The translations under genes were made by a program, and so were the position numbers. From Candidatus Aminicenantota bacterium (GTDB taxonomy: Bacteria > Acidobacteriota > Aminicenantia > Aminicenantales > Aminicenantaceae), in contig DAOWCB010000108.1 in the NCBI GenBank assembly GCA_030633795.1, forward strand, positions 1 to 5,651: a stretch of 5,651 bases of DNA, in the 5' to 3' direction. Under the pieces are notes generated by a model, which searched no databases, was not told the DNA's origin, and worked only from the letters and a program-made list of their open reading frames with translations. Below, one piece after another: positions 1 to 5,651 of this stretch (the stretch's first letter is position 1; every line of letters begins with the position of its first letter).

Positions 1-1
1 C

Positions 2-1255
2 ACTTACAAAGGTAAACCTGTAAAGGTTCAGCAAGTGGGCAGGGACCTAGGTGTGCGGTATGTGTTGGAAGGAAGTGTACGAAAGCAAGGCAATGACCTC
101 CGGATCACAGCCCAGTTGATCGATGCGGCAAACGATGTGCATCTCTGGGCAGAGAAATACAGAGGGACAATGGATGATGTCTTCGACATCCAAGAAAAAG
201 TCTCCAGGTCTATTGCGGATGCCCTGAAAGTGAAGCTTTCTCCAGAAGAGCAGGAAAAAATTGCTGAACGGCCGATCGAAAATGTCAGAGCTTTCGAATG
301 TTATTTGCAGGCCCGGCAGGAAATCTGGCGTTTCACAGAAGATGGGCTGGAGCGGGCTTTGCAGCTTATAGAAAACGGACTGAAAATAGTTGGCGATAAT
401 GCCCTTCTGTATGCCGCCATGGGAATGGCCTATTGGCTGTATGTCAATGCAGGGATCAAACCCGGTGAGCAGTACATACAAAAGACAGAAGAATGCGTCA
501 ATAAAATCTTTGCATTGGACCCAGATTCTTCGCATGGGTACTTCTTAAAAGGGGCCATCCAAGTGCATAAAGGAAATATGCAAGAAGCCGTGGGAGATTT
601 CAAACGAGCACTTTCCTTCGATTCAAATAATGCTGACGCAATGCTTCAACTTGCCCGTGTTTATGCCAGCTGTGGACAAATATCCGCCGCCACACTACTG
701 GTGAAAAAGTTGTTGGAGATAGATCCACTCAACACAATCATCTACAGCCTGCCTGGATATTTGGAAATTTTGGATGGAAATTTTGAAAATGCTCCGGAAT
801 CCTATCAGAAGATGTCCTTGATGGACCCGCATAATCCGGTGTCGTTATTGTTTTACGCTTGGTCTTTGACTTTTGCGGATCGGATGGAGGAGGCATATGC
901 CCTGATCGATCAGCTTTCAAAAAATGCGCCCGGGACTGTCTATGCATCCTTGGGACTGTTCACCAAGTATGCCTTGCAAGGAAAAAAGAAAGAGGCTCTA
1001 AAGGCTGTCACTGCCAAGCTTAAAATTGCCGCAAAAGGAGTGGAGTATCTTTCGAGAGACATGGCCCACGGTTACGCTTTGATTGACGAGAAAAAAGATG
1101 CTCTGGATTGGCTGGAATATGCGGTAAATCGAGGATTCATTGCCTATCCGTTCCTGAATGATTTTGATCCTTTCCTCGAAAATATCCGTGGGGAAGAACG
1201 ATTTAAAAAGCTGATGGAGCGAGTCAAATACGAGTGGGAAACTTTTGAAGTCTAA
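2..1255 (+). CDS. TolB/FlgO-like domain plus TPR protein, C-terminal part (5' end outside window)
   Basis: The reading frame is open from the left edge to the TAA at 1253-1255, giving 417 visible residues. The first in-frame GTG (35) is not taken as the start, because the codons before it (TYKGKPVKVQQ) already match the family. Residues 1-85 or so are the end of a TolB/FlgO-like domain, with the typical LGVRYVLEGSVRK, RITAQLIDA and HLWAEKY segments followed by DVFDIQEKV. The rest is a run of degenerate TPR helices, clearest near 'GNMQEAVGDFKRAL' and 'KKDALDWLEYAVNRGF'. The ending (FDPFLENIRGEERFKKLMERV) is the standard close of this family. Known relatives carry a serine/threonine kinase, adenylate cyclase or winged-helix DNA-binding domain in front, so this is probably the C-terminal interaction module of a signalling protein. 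Which N-terminal domain it has cannot be seen. No terminator is evident after the stop. Confidence 0.88.
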   Translation, partial: TYKGKPVKVQQVGRDLGVRYVLEGSVRKQGNDLRITAQLIDAANDVHLWAEKYRGTMDDVFDIQEKVSRSIADALKVKLSPEEQEKIAERPIENVRAFECYLQARQEIWRFTEDGLERALQLIENGLKIVGDNALLYAAMGMAYWLYVNAGIKPGEQYIQKTEECVNKIFALDPDSSHGYFLKGAIQVHKGNMQEAVGDFKRALSFDSNNADAMLQLARVYASCGQISAATLLVKKLLEIDPLNTIIYSLPGYLEILDGNFENAPESYQKMSLMDPHNPVSLLFYAWSLTFADRMEEAYALIDQLSKNAPGTVYASLGLFTKYALQGKKKEALKAVTAKLKIAAKGVEYLSRDMAHGYALIDEKKDALDWLEYAVNRGFIAYPFLNDFDPFLENIRGEERFKKLMERVKYEWETFEV

Positions 1256-1262
1256 AACACAG

Positions 1263-1293
1263 TTGCATTTTCTCTGAGTTTTCAATATATAAT
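1263..1293 (+). promoter_or_regulatory. Putative promoter of the small ORF / nucleotidyltransferase unit
   Basis: TTGCAT at 1263-1268 resembles a -35 box and TATAAT at 1288-1293 is a perfect -10 consensus, 19 nt apart. Reading the overlapping TATATA at 1286-1291 as the -10 gives the usual 17 nt. Transcription would start near 1300, leaving a leader of about 27 nt that holds the ribosome binding site. The position in the 71-nt gap after the upstream stop fits a separate transcription unit. The call is from sequence alone. Confidence 0.45.
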
Positions 1294-1310
1294 AGGGTCT
1301 AAAAAATATT

Positions 1311-1316
1311 GGAGGA
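1311..1316 (+). promoter_or_regulatory. Ribosome binding site of the 50-aa ORF
   Basis: GGAGGA is a near-perfect Shine-Dalgarno sequence, 10 nt before the ATG at 1327. It is the strongest such site seen in the window and is the main argument that this very short reading frame is translated. Confidence 0.6.
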
Positions 1317-1326
1317 CGAAAAGGAT

Positions 1327-1479
1327 ATGGCTGTGAAAAAAGGAACAAAAACTCAAGATGCAGAAGCTAGAGAAATTCGCCAAGAGATAAAAATGACAGC
1401 TGACGAGCGGCAAAAAATGGCTAAAAAAATCAAGCATGAATATTACGGGAAAAATCTCCCTGATGTCCGCGATTATTAG
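1327..1479 (+). CDS. Small hypothetical protein (50 aa), partner of the nucleotidyltransferase-like gene
   Basis: ATG at 1327 to TAG at 1477-1479 gives a 50-residue protein that is highly charged and rich in lysine. I do not recognise a named family. A basic N-terminus (MAVKKGTK) leads into what should be one long amphipathic helix of about residues 10-40 (containing AREIRQEIKM and DERQKMAKKIKHEYY). A short tail, GKNLPDVRDY, follows. There is no signal peptide or membrane segment. Support for it being real is the strong GGAGGA site, a promoter-like sequence upstream, and a gap of only 12 nt to the next ATG, which itself has an AAAGGA site. The arrangement suggests co-translation with the downstream protein, and possibly a bound partner or antitoxin-like peptide. 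That role is inference from gene order and size only. Confidence 0.68.
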   Translation: MAVKKGTKTQDAEAREIRQEIKMTADERQKMAKKIKHEYYGKNLPDVRDY

Positions 1480-1491
1480 AAAGGAAATAAT

Positions 1492-1974
1492 ATGAAAGCG
1501 TCTTATTTTTCTACTGATGTTCAGGAATTTATCCGGGCGCTCTCCAATCATGATGTGTCTTACATTATTGTGGGTGGAGAGGCCGTTATTTATCATGGAC
1601 ATGCCCGACTCACCAACGGCATCGATTTTTTCTACGAACCTACCTCTGAGAATGCCGAAAAATTGTGGGATGCACTTGATGAATACTGGGCAGGCAATAT
1701 GCCCGGTCTAAAATCGGCCGAAGGGCTTCTTATCATCGGAGCTACGGTCCAGTACGGTGTTCCCCCTAATCAAATCGTCCTATACAACTCTTTGACCAAC
1801 ATGTACTTTGACGAGGCTTGGGATGCGAAGGTGGATGAGAGTATCAGGATCAGAGGGAAAAAATATCCGATCTATTTTGTTGGTTTGGAAGACCTGATAA
1901 AAAACAAAACCGCTCTCAAGCGTGACATCGATAAGGAAGATTTGAAATTCCTCAACGCTCTCATCAAAAAATAG
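1492..1974 (+). CDS. Nucleotidyltransferase-fold protein with degenerate active site
   Basis: This 160-residue protein resembles the small stand-alone nucleotidyltransferase-like proteins (DUF6036/AbiEii-related style). Visible hallmarks are the VGGEAVIYHGHARLT strand-helix segment (27-41), the YGVPPNQI segment (88-95), FDEAW (106-110) and the C-terminal GLEDLIKNKTALKR (131-144). Active relatives usually read T-G-D-I-D in the first motif and R-I-D-L-L after PPN. Here these read T-N-G-I-D (Gly43, Asp45) and Q-I-V-L-Y (Val96). Two of the three expected metal-binding acids are thus missing, each one base change from an Asp codon. The frame is otherwise intact. The start ATG at 1492 has AAAGGA at 1480-1485, 6 nt upstream. 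It lies 12 nt after the 50-aa gene and probably shares its transcript. Such proteins occur in toxin-antitoxin-like pairs, but no HEPN partner is present. The fold is fairly sure; activity is doubtful. Confidence 0.82.
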   Translation: MKASYFSTDVQEFIRALSNHDVSYIIVGGEAVIYHGHARLTNGIDFFYEPTSENAEKLWDALDEYWAGNMPGLKSAEGLLIIGATVQYGVPPNQIVLYNSLTNMYFDEAWDAKVDESIRIRGKKYPIYFVGLEDLIKNKTALKRDIDKEDLKFLNALIKK

Positions 1975-1993
1975 TTTTTCCAAATAAGCTTAT

Positions 1994-2060
1994 CCTGTGA
2001 TTCCAACATGTGCATTTTGTTGCAGTGTCCTGTGTTATAATTTAATCAGGAAATCACAGG
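1994..2060. repeat. Perfect 9-bp inverted repeat bracketing the promoter of the metalloprotease-TPR gene
   Basis: CCTGTGATT at 1994-2002 is the exact reverse complement of AATCACAGG at 2052-2060, with 49 nt between the arms. A partial third copy, CCTGTG, sits at 2029-2034 just before the TATAAT box. The right arm ends 3 nt before the ATG at 2064. The placement suggests operator half-sites, or an RNA structure covering the start codon if transcripts read through from upstream. Which, if either, cannot be told from sequence. Confidence 0.5.
2036..2049 (+). promoter_or_regulatory. Putative -10 region of the metalloprotease-TPR gene
   Basis: TATAAT at 2036-2041 is followed by TTAATCA, a string nearly repeated at 4067-4079. 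No good -35 box sits at normal spacing. GTGCAT at 2010-2015 is 20 nt away, and TTGCAG at 2020-2025 is only 10 nt away. If transcription starts near 2048, the leader is only about 16 nt, with AGGAAA at its 5' end. A weak -35 would fit a promoter that needs an activator. Confidence 0.4.
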
Positions 2061-2063
2061 CCG

Positions 2064-4007
2064 ATGAAAAATCGTCAAGGGCTTTTTTATTTTTTTTGTA
2101 GGCCGGCTATTCTTTTTCTTCTTATAATTATTCTTTATCTACCTGCAATTTCTCAGAGTCAGCCTGTTCGTGTTGTGCATCTCAAGGTTGTTGCGGACGA
2201 GGAATTCAGAAAGGATGGGGATTGGCGCTTGGAAATCAGCCGGCGTGTCGCGAATGCCTCCCGTGTATTTGAGCAGAACTTCGGCATAAGATTTGAGATC
2301 GGGATCGTTGAGTCCTGGAGTTCTGACAATTCCCAAAACTCCGTCGTCGATCTTTTGAACAACTTGAGAAAAAGAATTCCTATTAATGAGTATGACGCTG
2401 TTCTGGGATTCACCGATCAGCCCCGCATAGAATACGGACTAGGAGGTGTGGCCTCCTATCTGAAAGGCTATGTTTTGGTGAGAAGAATGAAGTCTCCCAT
2501 GATCATGGGAAGGATGATCATTCACGAGATGGGTCATCTGTTCGGTGCGATTGACTTAGATCAATCGGGTTCGGTCATGAGCCGAAAAAATCCAGGTCCC
2601 GCATTCGATGAGTTTTCCAAAAAGATCATTCGGTTGAATAAGGAAAGGAATTTCAATATTTATCAATTCCCCCTGTCCGCTGATAAACTGGATGAGGCCA
2701 TCGACATCTATAATTCGCGGAAAGGGCAGATTCGGGGAGAAGTGGAGATTTATATACTGTTAGCGTCGATCTACATGGAAAAGAAAGACTATGACGCTAT
2801 GATGGCGGAGTGCCTCCAGGCTTTGAAGATAAATCCTATTCTGCCCGATGCCTATCATCATTTGGGGATCGCCTACAGAAGGAAAGGGCAGCTAGACAAA
2901 GCCATCGAACAATACAAAAAAATGCTCCAGATCCAGCCAAATCTTCCTGAGATCCATTACAACATTGGGATAGCGTACATGAAAAAGGAGGAATATGACG
3001 AGGCCATCCTGGAATATCAAAAAGCGATCGAACTTAATCCATTTTATGCCAAGGCCTATTCCAATCTCGGATACGTCTATCTCCAGCTGGGATTGATTGA
3101 GAAAGCGATAGCCGAATGTGAAAAGGCGCTGGAAATGCACCCCCAACTGGCAGAGGCTTTTTCGACCAAGGGATCGGCGCTCATACTGAAGGGACAATAT
3201 ACTGAGGCAGAAGCGTACTCCAGAACGGCACTGGGGATCGATCCCGAGCTGCCCGGTGCCCATAACAATCTGGGGACCGTTTACATGAATAAAAACATGG
3301 TGGGCCAGGCGATCATTGAATTTGAAAAGTCACTGGAGTTGAATCCCCAGTACACCCAAGCTCATTACAACCTTGGGAGAGTATATTTATTGAAAGGGCA
3401 GGTTGATGAGGCGATCGACAAATTCAGAGAAGCAATTCGGCTCCGGCCTCATTATTTGAAAGCGCATTCCAATCTTGCTTCAGCCTATCTGAAAAAAGGC
3501 ATGCTGGCAGAAGCTATCGAGGAGTGTGAGTCGGTGTTGGCCATTGATCCGGAGTATGCGGTGGCCCATGCCAACTTAGCTTATATCCATTTAATGGAAG
3601 GGAGGACGGATCAAGCCAAAGAAGAGGCAAAAAAAACGATCTCTTTGGATGCCGGACTGTCTCAGCCCCACAATATTCTGGGTCTGGTGCTGGAGAAGGA
3701 AGAAAGGTTCGATGAGGCTTTGGAGGAATACCAGGCGGCAATCAAACTGAAGCCAGAACATTTAGAAGCTCATCTGAATATCGGAAATCTGTACATGAAA
3801 AAAGAGGTGTTTCCCAAGGCACTCGTCCACTACAAAAAGGTGATCACTATCGATCCCGACTATGGCCAAGCCCATAACAATCTGGCTGTGATCTACTACC
3901 GCCAGGAGAACTATCAGAAAGCCTGGGAACATGTCCAGAGGGCTGAAGCCGCTGGTCTCCAAGTTCACCCCGACTTTAAACAAGAATTGAAAAAGAAGAT
4001 TAAATAA
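2064..4007 (+). CDS. Exported metzincin-like zinc metalloprotease with twelve TPR repeats
   Basis: This is a 647-residue protein. Residues 1-30 or so form a signal peptide: basic start, hydrophobic core AILFLLIIILYLP at 15-27, likely cleavage after AIS near 30. No lipobox Cys is seen, so the mature protein is probably periplasmic or secreted. Residues 35-200 look like a compact metzincin-type protease domain. The zinc motif HEMGHLFGAID (154-164) supplies His154, Glu155, His158 and Asp164, and Met172 in GSVMS may form the Met-turn. Asp as third ligand is known from snapalysin-type enzymes; most metzincins use His. Residues 229-636 are twelve back-to-back TPR units of exactly 34 residues. The TPRs probably bind a protein partner or substrate. 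Proteolysis is predicted from the motif, and no substrate can be named. The start at 2064 is favoured because it gives a complete signal peptide; its ribosome site (AGGAAA, 2048-2053) is modest. The stop TAA abuts a GGGGACGG repeat-like sequence. Confidence 0.85.
   Translation: MKNRQGLFYFFCRPAILFLLIIILYLPAISQSQPVRVVHLKVVADEEFRKDGDWRLEISRRVANASRVFEQNFGIRFEIGIVESWSSDNSQNSVVDLLNNLRKRIPINEYDAVLGFTDQPRIEYGLGGVASYLKGYVLVRRMKSPMIMGRMIIHEMGHLFGAIDLDQSGSVMSRKNPGPAFDEFSKKIIRLNKERNFNIYQFPLSADKLDEAIDIYNSRKGQIRGEVEIYILLASIYMEKKDYDAMMAECLQALKINPILPDAYHHLGIAYRRKGQLDKAIEQYKKMLQIQPNLPEIHYNIGIAYMKKEEYDEAILEYQKAIELNPFYAKAYSNLGYVYLQLGLIEKAIAECEKALEMHPQLAEAFSTKGSALILKGQYTEAEAYSRTALGIDPELPGAHNNLGTVYMNKNMVGQAIIEFEKSLELNPQYTQAHYNLGRVYLLKGQVDEAIDKFREAIRLRPHYLKAHSNLASAYLKKGMLAEAIEECESVLAIDPEYAVAHANLAYIHLMEGRTDQAKEEAKKTISLDAGLSQPHNILGLVLEKEERFDEALEEYQAAIKLKPEHLEAHLNIGNLYMKKEVFPKALVHYKKVITIDPDYGQAHNNLAVIYYRQENYQKAWEHVQRAEAAGLQVHPDFKQELKKKIK
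2748..3971 (+). repeat. Coding tandem array of twelve TPR units
   Basis: Residues 229-636 of the metalloprotease-like protein form twelve consecutive 34-residue TPR units, 102 bp each, with no insertions. Units begin at residues 229, 263, 297, 331, 365, 399, 433, 467, 501, 535, 569 and 603. Most show the AHxNLGxxY opening, a central GQxDEAI-like turn and an INP or IDP ending. The DNA copies differ widely, so this is an old protein repeat rather than a recent DNA duplication. Twelve units make about one and a half superhelical turns, a large concave binding surface. Confidence 0.9.
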
Positions 4008-4049
4008 GGGGACGGTTCTCTTTTTTAAATTTTACATTTTTTTGACATT
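4008..4049 (+). repeat. Possible remnant of a dispersed GGGGACGGTTCTC-type intergenic repeat
   Basis: GGGGACGGTTCTC at 4008-4020 directly follows the TAA stop and runs into a T-rich tract with two similar octamers, TTTACATT (4031-4038) and TTGACATT (4042-4049). From memory, short GGGGAC-type sequences with T-rich tails are dispersed in many environmental bacterial genomes, often near REP-associated (RAYT) transposases. Only one copy is visible here, so repeat status is inferred from resemblance. Confidence 0.35.
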
Positions 4050-4072
4050 CCATGGCTTGGATTCTATATAAT
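4042..4072 (+). promoter_or_regulatory. Putative promoter of the histidine kinase gene
   Basis: TTGACA at 4042-4047 matches the -35 consensus exactly. TATAAT at 4067-4072 lies 19 nt downstream, and the overlapping TATATA at 4065-4070 lies at 17 nt. This is the best promoter in the window. Transcription would begin near 4079, giving a leader of about 32 nt without a clear Shine-Dalgarno sequence. The -35 box lies in the T-rich tail of the GGGGACGG element. Confidence 0.6.
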
Positions 4073-4110
4073 CTAATCAAACTGGGCATATTCAATCGCC
4101 TAGAGCTGTT

Positions 4111-5651
4111 ATGAAAATATTCACGCAAGGGATATTGGCTCGGAGGAAAATTATTCTTCTTTTTCTCTTAGCCATTTTGCTTCCTTCTCTGGTTGTCGGG
4201 TATTTGAGTTTCAAGACATTTTCCGAAAAACAAAAAGCTGTCCAAAACTTTTTGGAATCGAATCTCTGGATTTCTGGGGAATCCGCCCTTCAAACCATCG
4301 AGGATGAACTCCTTCATTTTGAAGAATTGGCGCTGAAAAAAGAAAATTTCGTCAGATTGCTTCAATCTGAAACTCCAAAAGAGAGTCTCTCTGAATTTAT
4401 TGCAGCATCCGAAGGAATGGGAGGTAAACTGTTTTTATTGAACGAAAATTTTAAAATAATCCTTCCTCAAACTGCACGCATAGATACTTCCAATTTGGAA
4501 TGGGTAAGAGATTTAACCGATAATCAATTTTCACAGATTCTTCAAACAGCCGAAACGCTTGAATTTGCTCAAAGGGATTATTCCCGAGCCCTTGAGGGAT
4601 ACAGCCGGTGTTTGTCGGTTGCCACTTCAGATCATCAAAAAGCAATCGCTCTAGAGGCAATGGGACGGTGCTTTTTGGCTTTAAAAAGCTACGATGAAGC
4701 TTATAAAACTTACACGGAACTCTCGATAGAATACGGCAAATTTCTGAACAAGGCCGGACATCCTTATGGAATAACGGCAAATTTGCAATTGTTCGAGATC
4801 GAGAAGTATCTAAATAACAAATATAAAAATCTTGGTGTATTACTCCGATTGTTTGAAAACCTGCAAAATGGCGAATATCTCATCACTCTTTCTGCCTATG
4901 AATTTTTTATAAACGAGATCCAGATGGTCCTCGATACGGAATTAGAGAAAGGCGAATTCCAAGAAATGCTGGAATCTTTTAAAAACCTTAGGTCCAAAGG
5001 TTCTTCTTATCTAGAGACCTTGCTCTTTGCAAATTTTCTAAAGAGAGAAGTAATTCCAAAAATGACTGAGAGACGATCCCTGAACCGTCTCCAAGAAGAC
5101 ACTCCGATAGGTCGTTTTCTCACGTCTGAAAACGAGAATTATTGTCTCGTTTCTTTCAGCATCTTTCCCGATTTTCAGGACAAAAAGACTTTTTTTGGCG
5201 GCATATGCTGGGATCTCGACTCCTTTAAAACAGAAGTCTTCCCAATGGGATTGAGAGAAGTGGAGAAAAACACCAAACTTCAACTTCGGATAATCGATGA
5301 TAAAGGACAGAATGTTTTGACAGGAAAAGATGAGTCGGCCTCTGAGGAAGCTCTCTCCCTTTCTTTTCGCCAATTTCCACTTCCGTGGAGTCTTGTGGTC
5401 ACACAGCCAGCCTTGGATGATGTGCTGCGTGCCACACGCAGGGATAATTTACTTTATGGAATTCTTTTGGTTTTTGTGGTGGTATTGATGCTTTTTGGCG
5501 CTATTCTTATTGCCCGGGACATCTCCCGCGAAACAGAAACTACACGTCTCAAAACGGATTTCGTGCACCATGTCTCCCATGAATTGAAAACCCCACTCAC
5601 CTTGATTCGTTTATATGGCGAGACTCTCCAACGCAAGAAAAATCTTTCGGG
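4111..5651 (+). CDS. Sensor histidine kinase with TPR-like extracytoplasmic sensor, N-terminal part (3' end outside window)
   Basis: The frame is open from ATG 4111 to the window edge, 513 codons. Residues 13-34 and 447-468 are membrane segments, enclosing about 410 residues that should lie outside the cytoplasm. Within this sensor, residues 145-208 look like a TPR-type helix pair (LEFAQRDYSRALEGY, then SYDEAYKTYTEL). Residues 343-433 contain GGICWDLDSF, RIIDDKGQNVLTG and PWSLVVTQP, which resemble a Cache/PAS-like fold next to the membrane. After the second membrane segment a short linker without an obvious HAMP domain leads to the HisKA H-box, VSHELKTPLT, with phospho-acceptor His490 (codon 5578-5580). 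The ATP-binding domain and any response regulator lie beyond the window. The protein should autophosphorylate and pass phosphate to an unseen regulator; its signal is unknown. No in-frame ATG, GTG or TTG lies just upstream, so 4111 is chosen despite a weak ribosome site. Confidence 0.88.
   Translation, partial: MKIFTQGILARRKIILLFLLAILLPSLVVGYLSFKTFSEKQKAVQNFLESNLWISGESALQTIEDELLHFEELALKKENFVRLLQSETPKESLSEFIAASEGMGGKLFLLNENFKIILPQTARIDTSNLEWVRDLTDNQFSQILQTAETLEFAQRDYSRALEGYSRCLSVATSDHQKAIALEAMGRCFLALKSYDEAYKTYTELSIEYGKFLNKAGHPYGITANLQLFEIEKYLNNKYKNLGVLLRLFENLQNGEYLITLSAYEFFINEIQMVLDTELEKGEFQEMLESFKNLRSKGSSYLETLLFANFLKREVIPKMTERRSLNRLQEDTPIGRFLTSENENYCLVSFSIFPDFQDKKTFFGGICWDLDSFKTEVFPMGLREVEKNTKLQLRIIDDKGQNVLTGKDESASEEALSLSFRQFPLPWSLVVTQPALDDVLRATRRDNLLYGILLVFVVVLMLFGAILIARDISRETETTRLKTDFVHHVSHELKTPLTLIRLYGETLQRKKNLS

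Noticed and set aside
47..535. Minus-strand open frame of 162 aa opposite the first TPR gene
   Set aside because: It is Cys/Phe-rich with no recognisable domain, and lies fully antisense to a clear TPR/TolB-like coding region.
998..1602. Two overlapping minus-strand open frames across the gene 1 end, the small ORF and the nucleotidyltransferase start
   Set aside because: They resemble no family, cover parts of three supported + strand genes and their promoter, and have an amino-acid mix typical of antisense translation.
1517..1711. Plus-strand 64-aa frame inside the nucleotidyltransferase-like gene
   Set aside because: It is an out-of-frame shadow of a well-supported domain, with no ribosome site of its own.
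1966..1979. A-tract/T-tract (AAAAAA, TAG, TTTTT) at the end of the nucleotidyltransferase-like gene as a terminator
   Set aside because: The stem would be only A-T pairs around a 3-nt loop, with no GC-rich hairpin, too weak for an intrinsic terminator.
2020..2041. TTGCAG as the -35 box for the TATAAT at 2036
   Set aside because: The spacer is only 10 nt, too short for a sigma-70-type promoter.
2748..3971. Regular 102-bp periodicity as a CRISPR or DNA tandem repeat
   Set aside because: The period is three times 34 residues of TPR in frame, and the DNA copies are highly diverged, without identical repeats and spacers.
2892..3983. Several minus-strand frames opposite the TPR array
   Set aside because: They arise from the repeating codon pattern of the TPR units on the other strand and show no independent protein features.
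4168..5636. Minus-strand frames of 60 to 111 aa opposite the 3' part of the window
   Set aside because: The + strand carries one unbroken frame with two membrane segments and a HisKA H-box, so these are antisense shadows.

Overview
The window looks like ordinary chromosome from an uncultured or environmental bacterium with a two-membrane envelope and moderate GC (mid-40s percent by eye, not computed). All genes lie on the + strand. The protein types are a TolB/FlgO-like domain followed by TPRs, an exported metalloprotease-like TPR protein, and a histidine kinase with a TPR-bearing extracytoplasmic sensor. This combination recalls Acidobacteriota or Candidatus Aminicenantes, but that assignment is inferred from protein style only.

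Layout. (1) 2-1255: the C-terminal part of a large TPR protein whose N-terminus lies upstream of the window. (2) 1327-1479 and 1492-1974: a tight two-gene unit behind its own promoter-like sequence. It encodes a 50-aa charged protein of unknown function and a 160-aa nucleotidyltransferase-fold protein. Two of the three acidic active-site positions in the latter appear to be lost (Gly43 and Val96). (3) 2064-4007: an exported protein of 647 aa with a metzincin-type zinc site (HExxHxxGxxD plus a downstream Met) and twelve uninterrupted 34-residue TPR units. Its promoter region is bracketed by a perfect 9-bp inverted repeat. (4) 4111 to the window end: a membrane-bound sensor histidine kinase, cut off about 23 residues after its phospho-acceptor His490. 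It is easily missed because the reading frame has no stop inside the window.

The three gaps between transcription units (71, 89 and 103 nt) each carry a TATAAT-like box, and two of them share the longer string TATAATYTAATCA. The genes are therefore probably separate short units rather than one operon. Nothing in the sequence ties them into one pathway, but three of the five proteins use TPR or TPR-like helices, two of them outside the cytoplasm. No RNA genes, CRISPR arrays, intact insertion sequences or convincing intrinsic terminators were seen.
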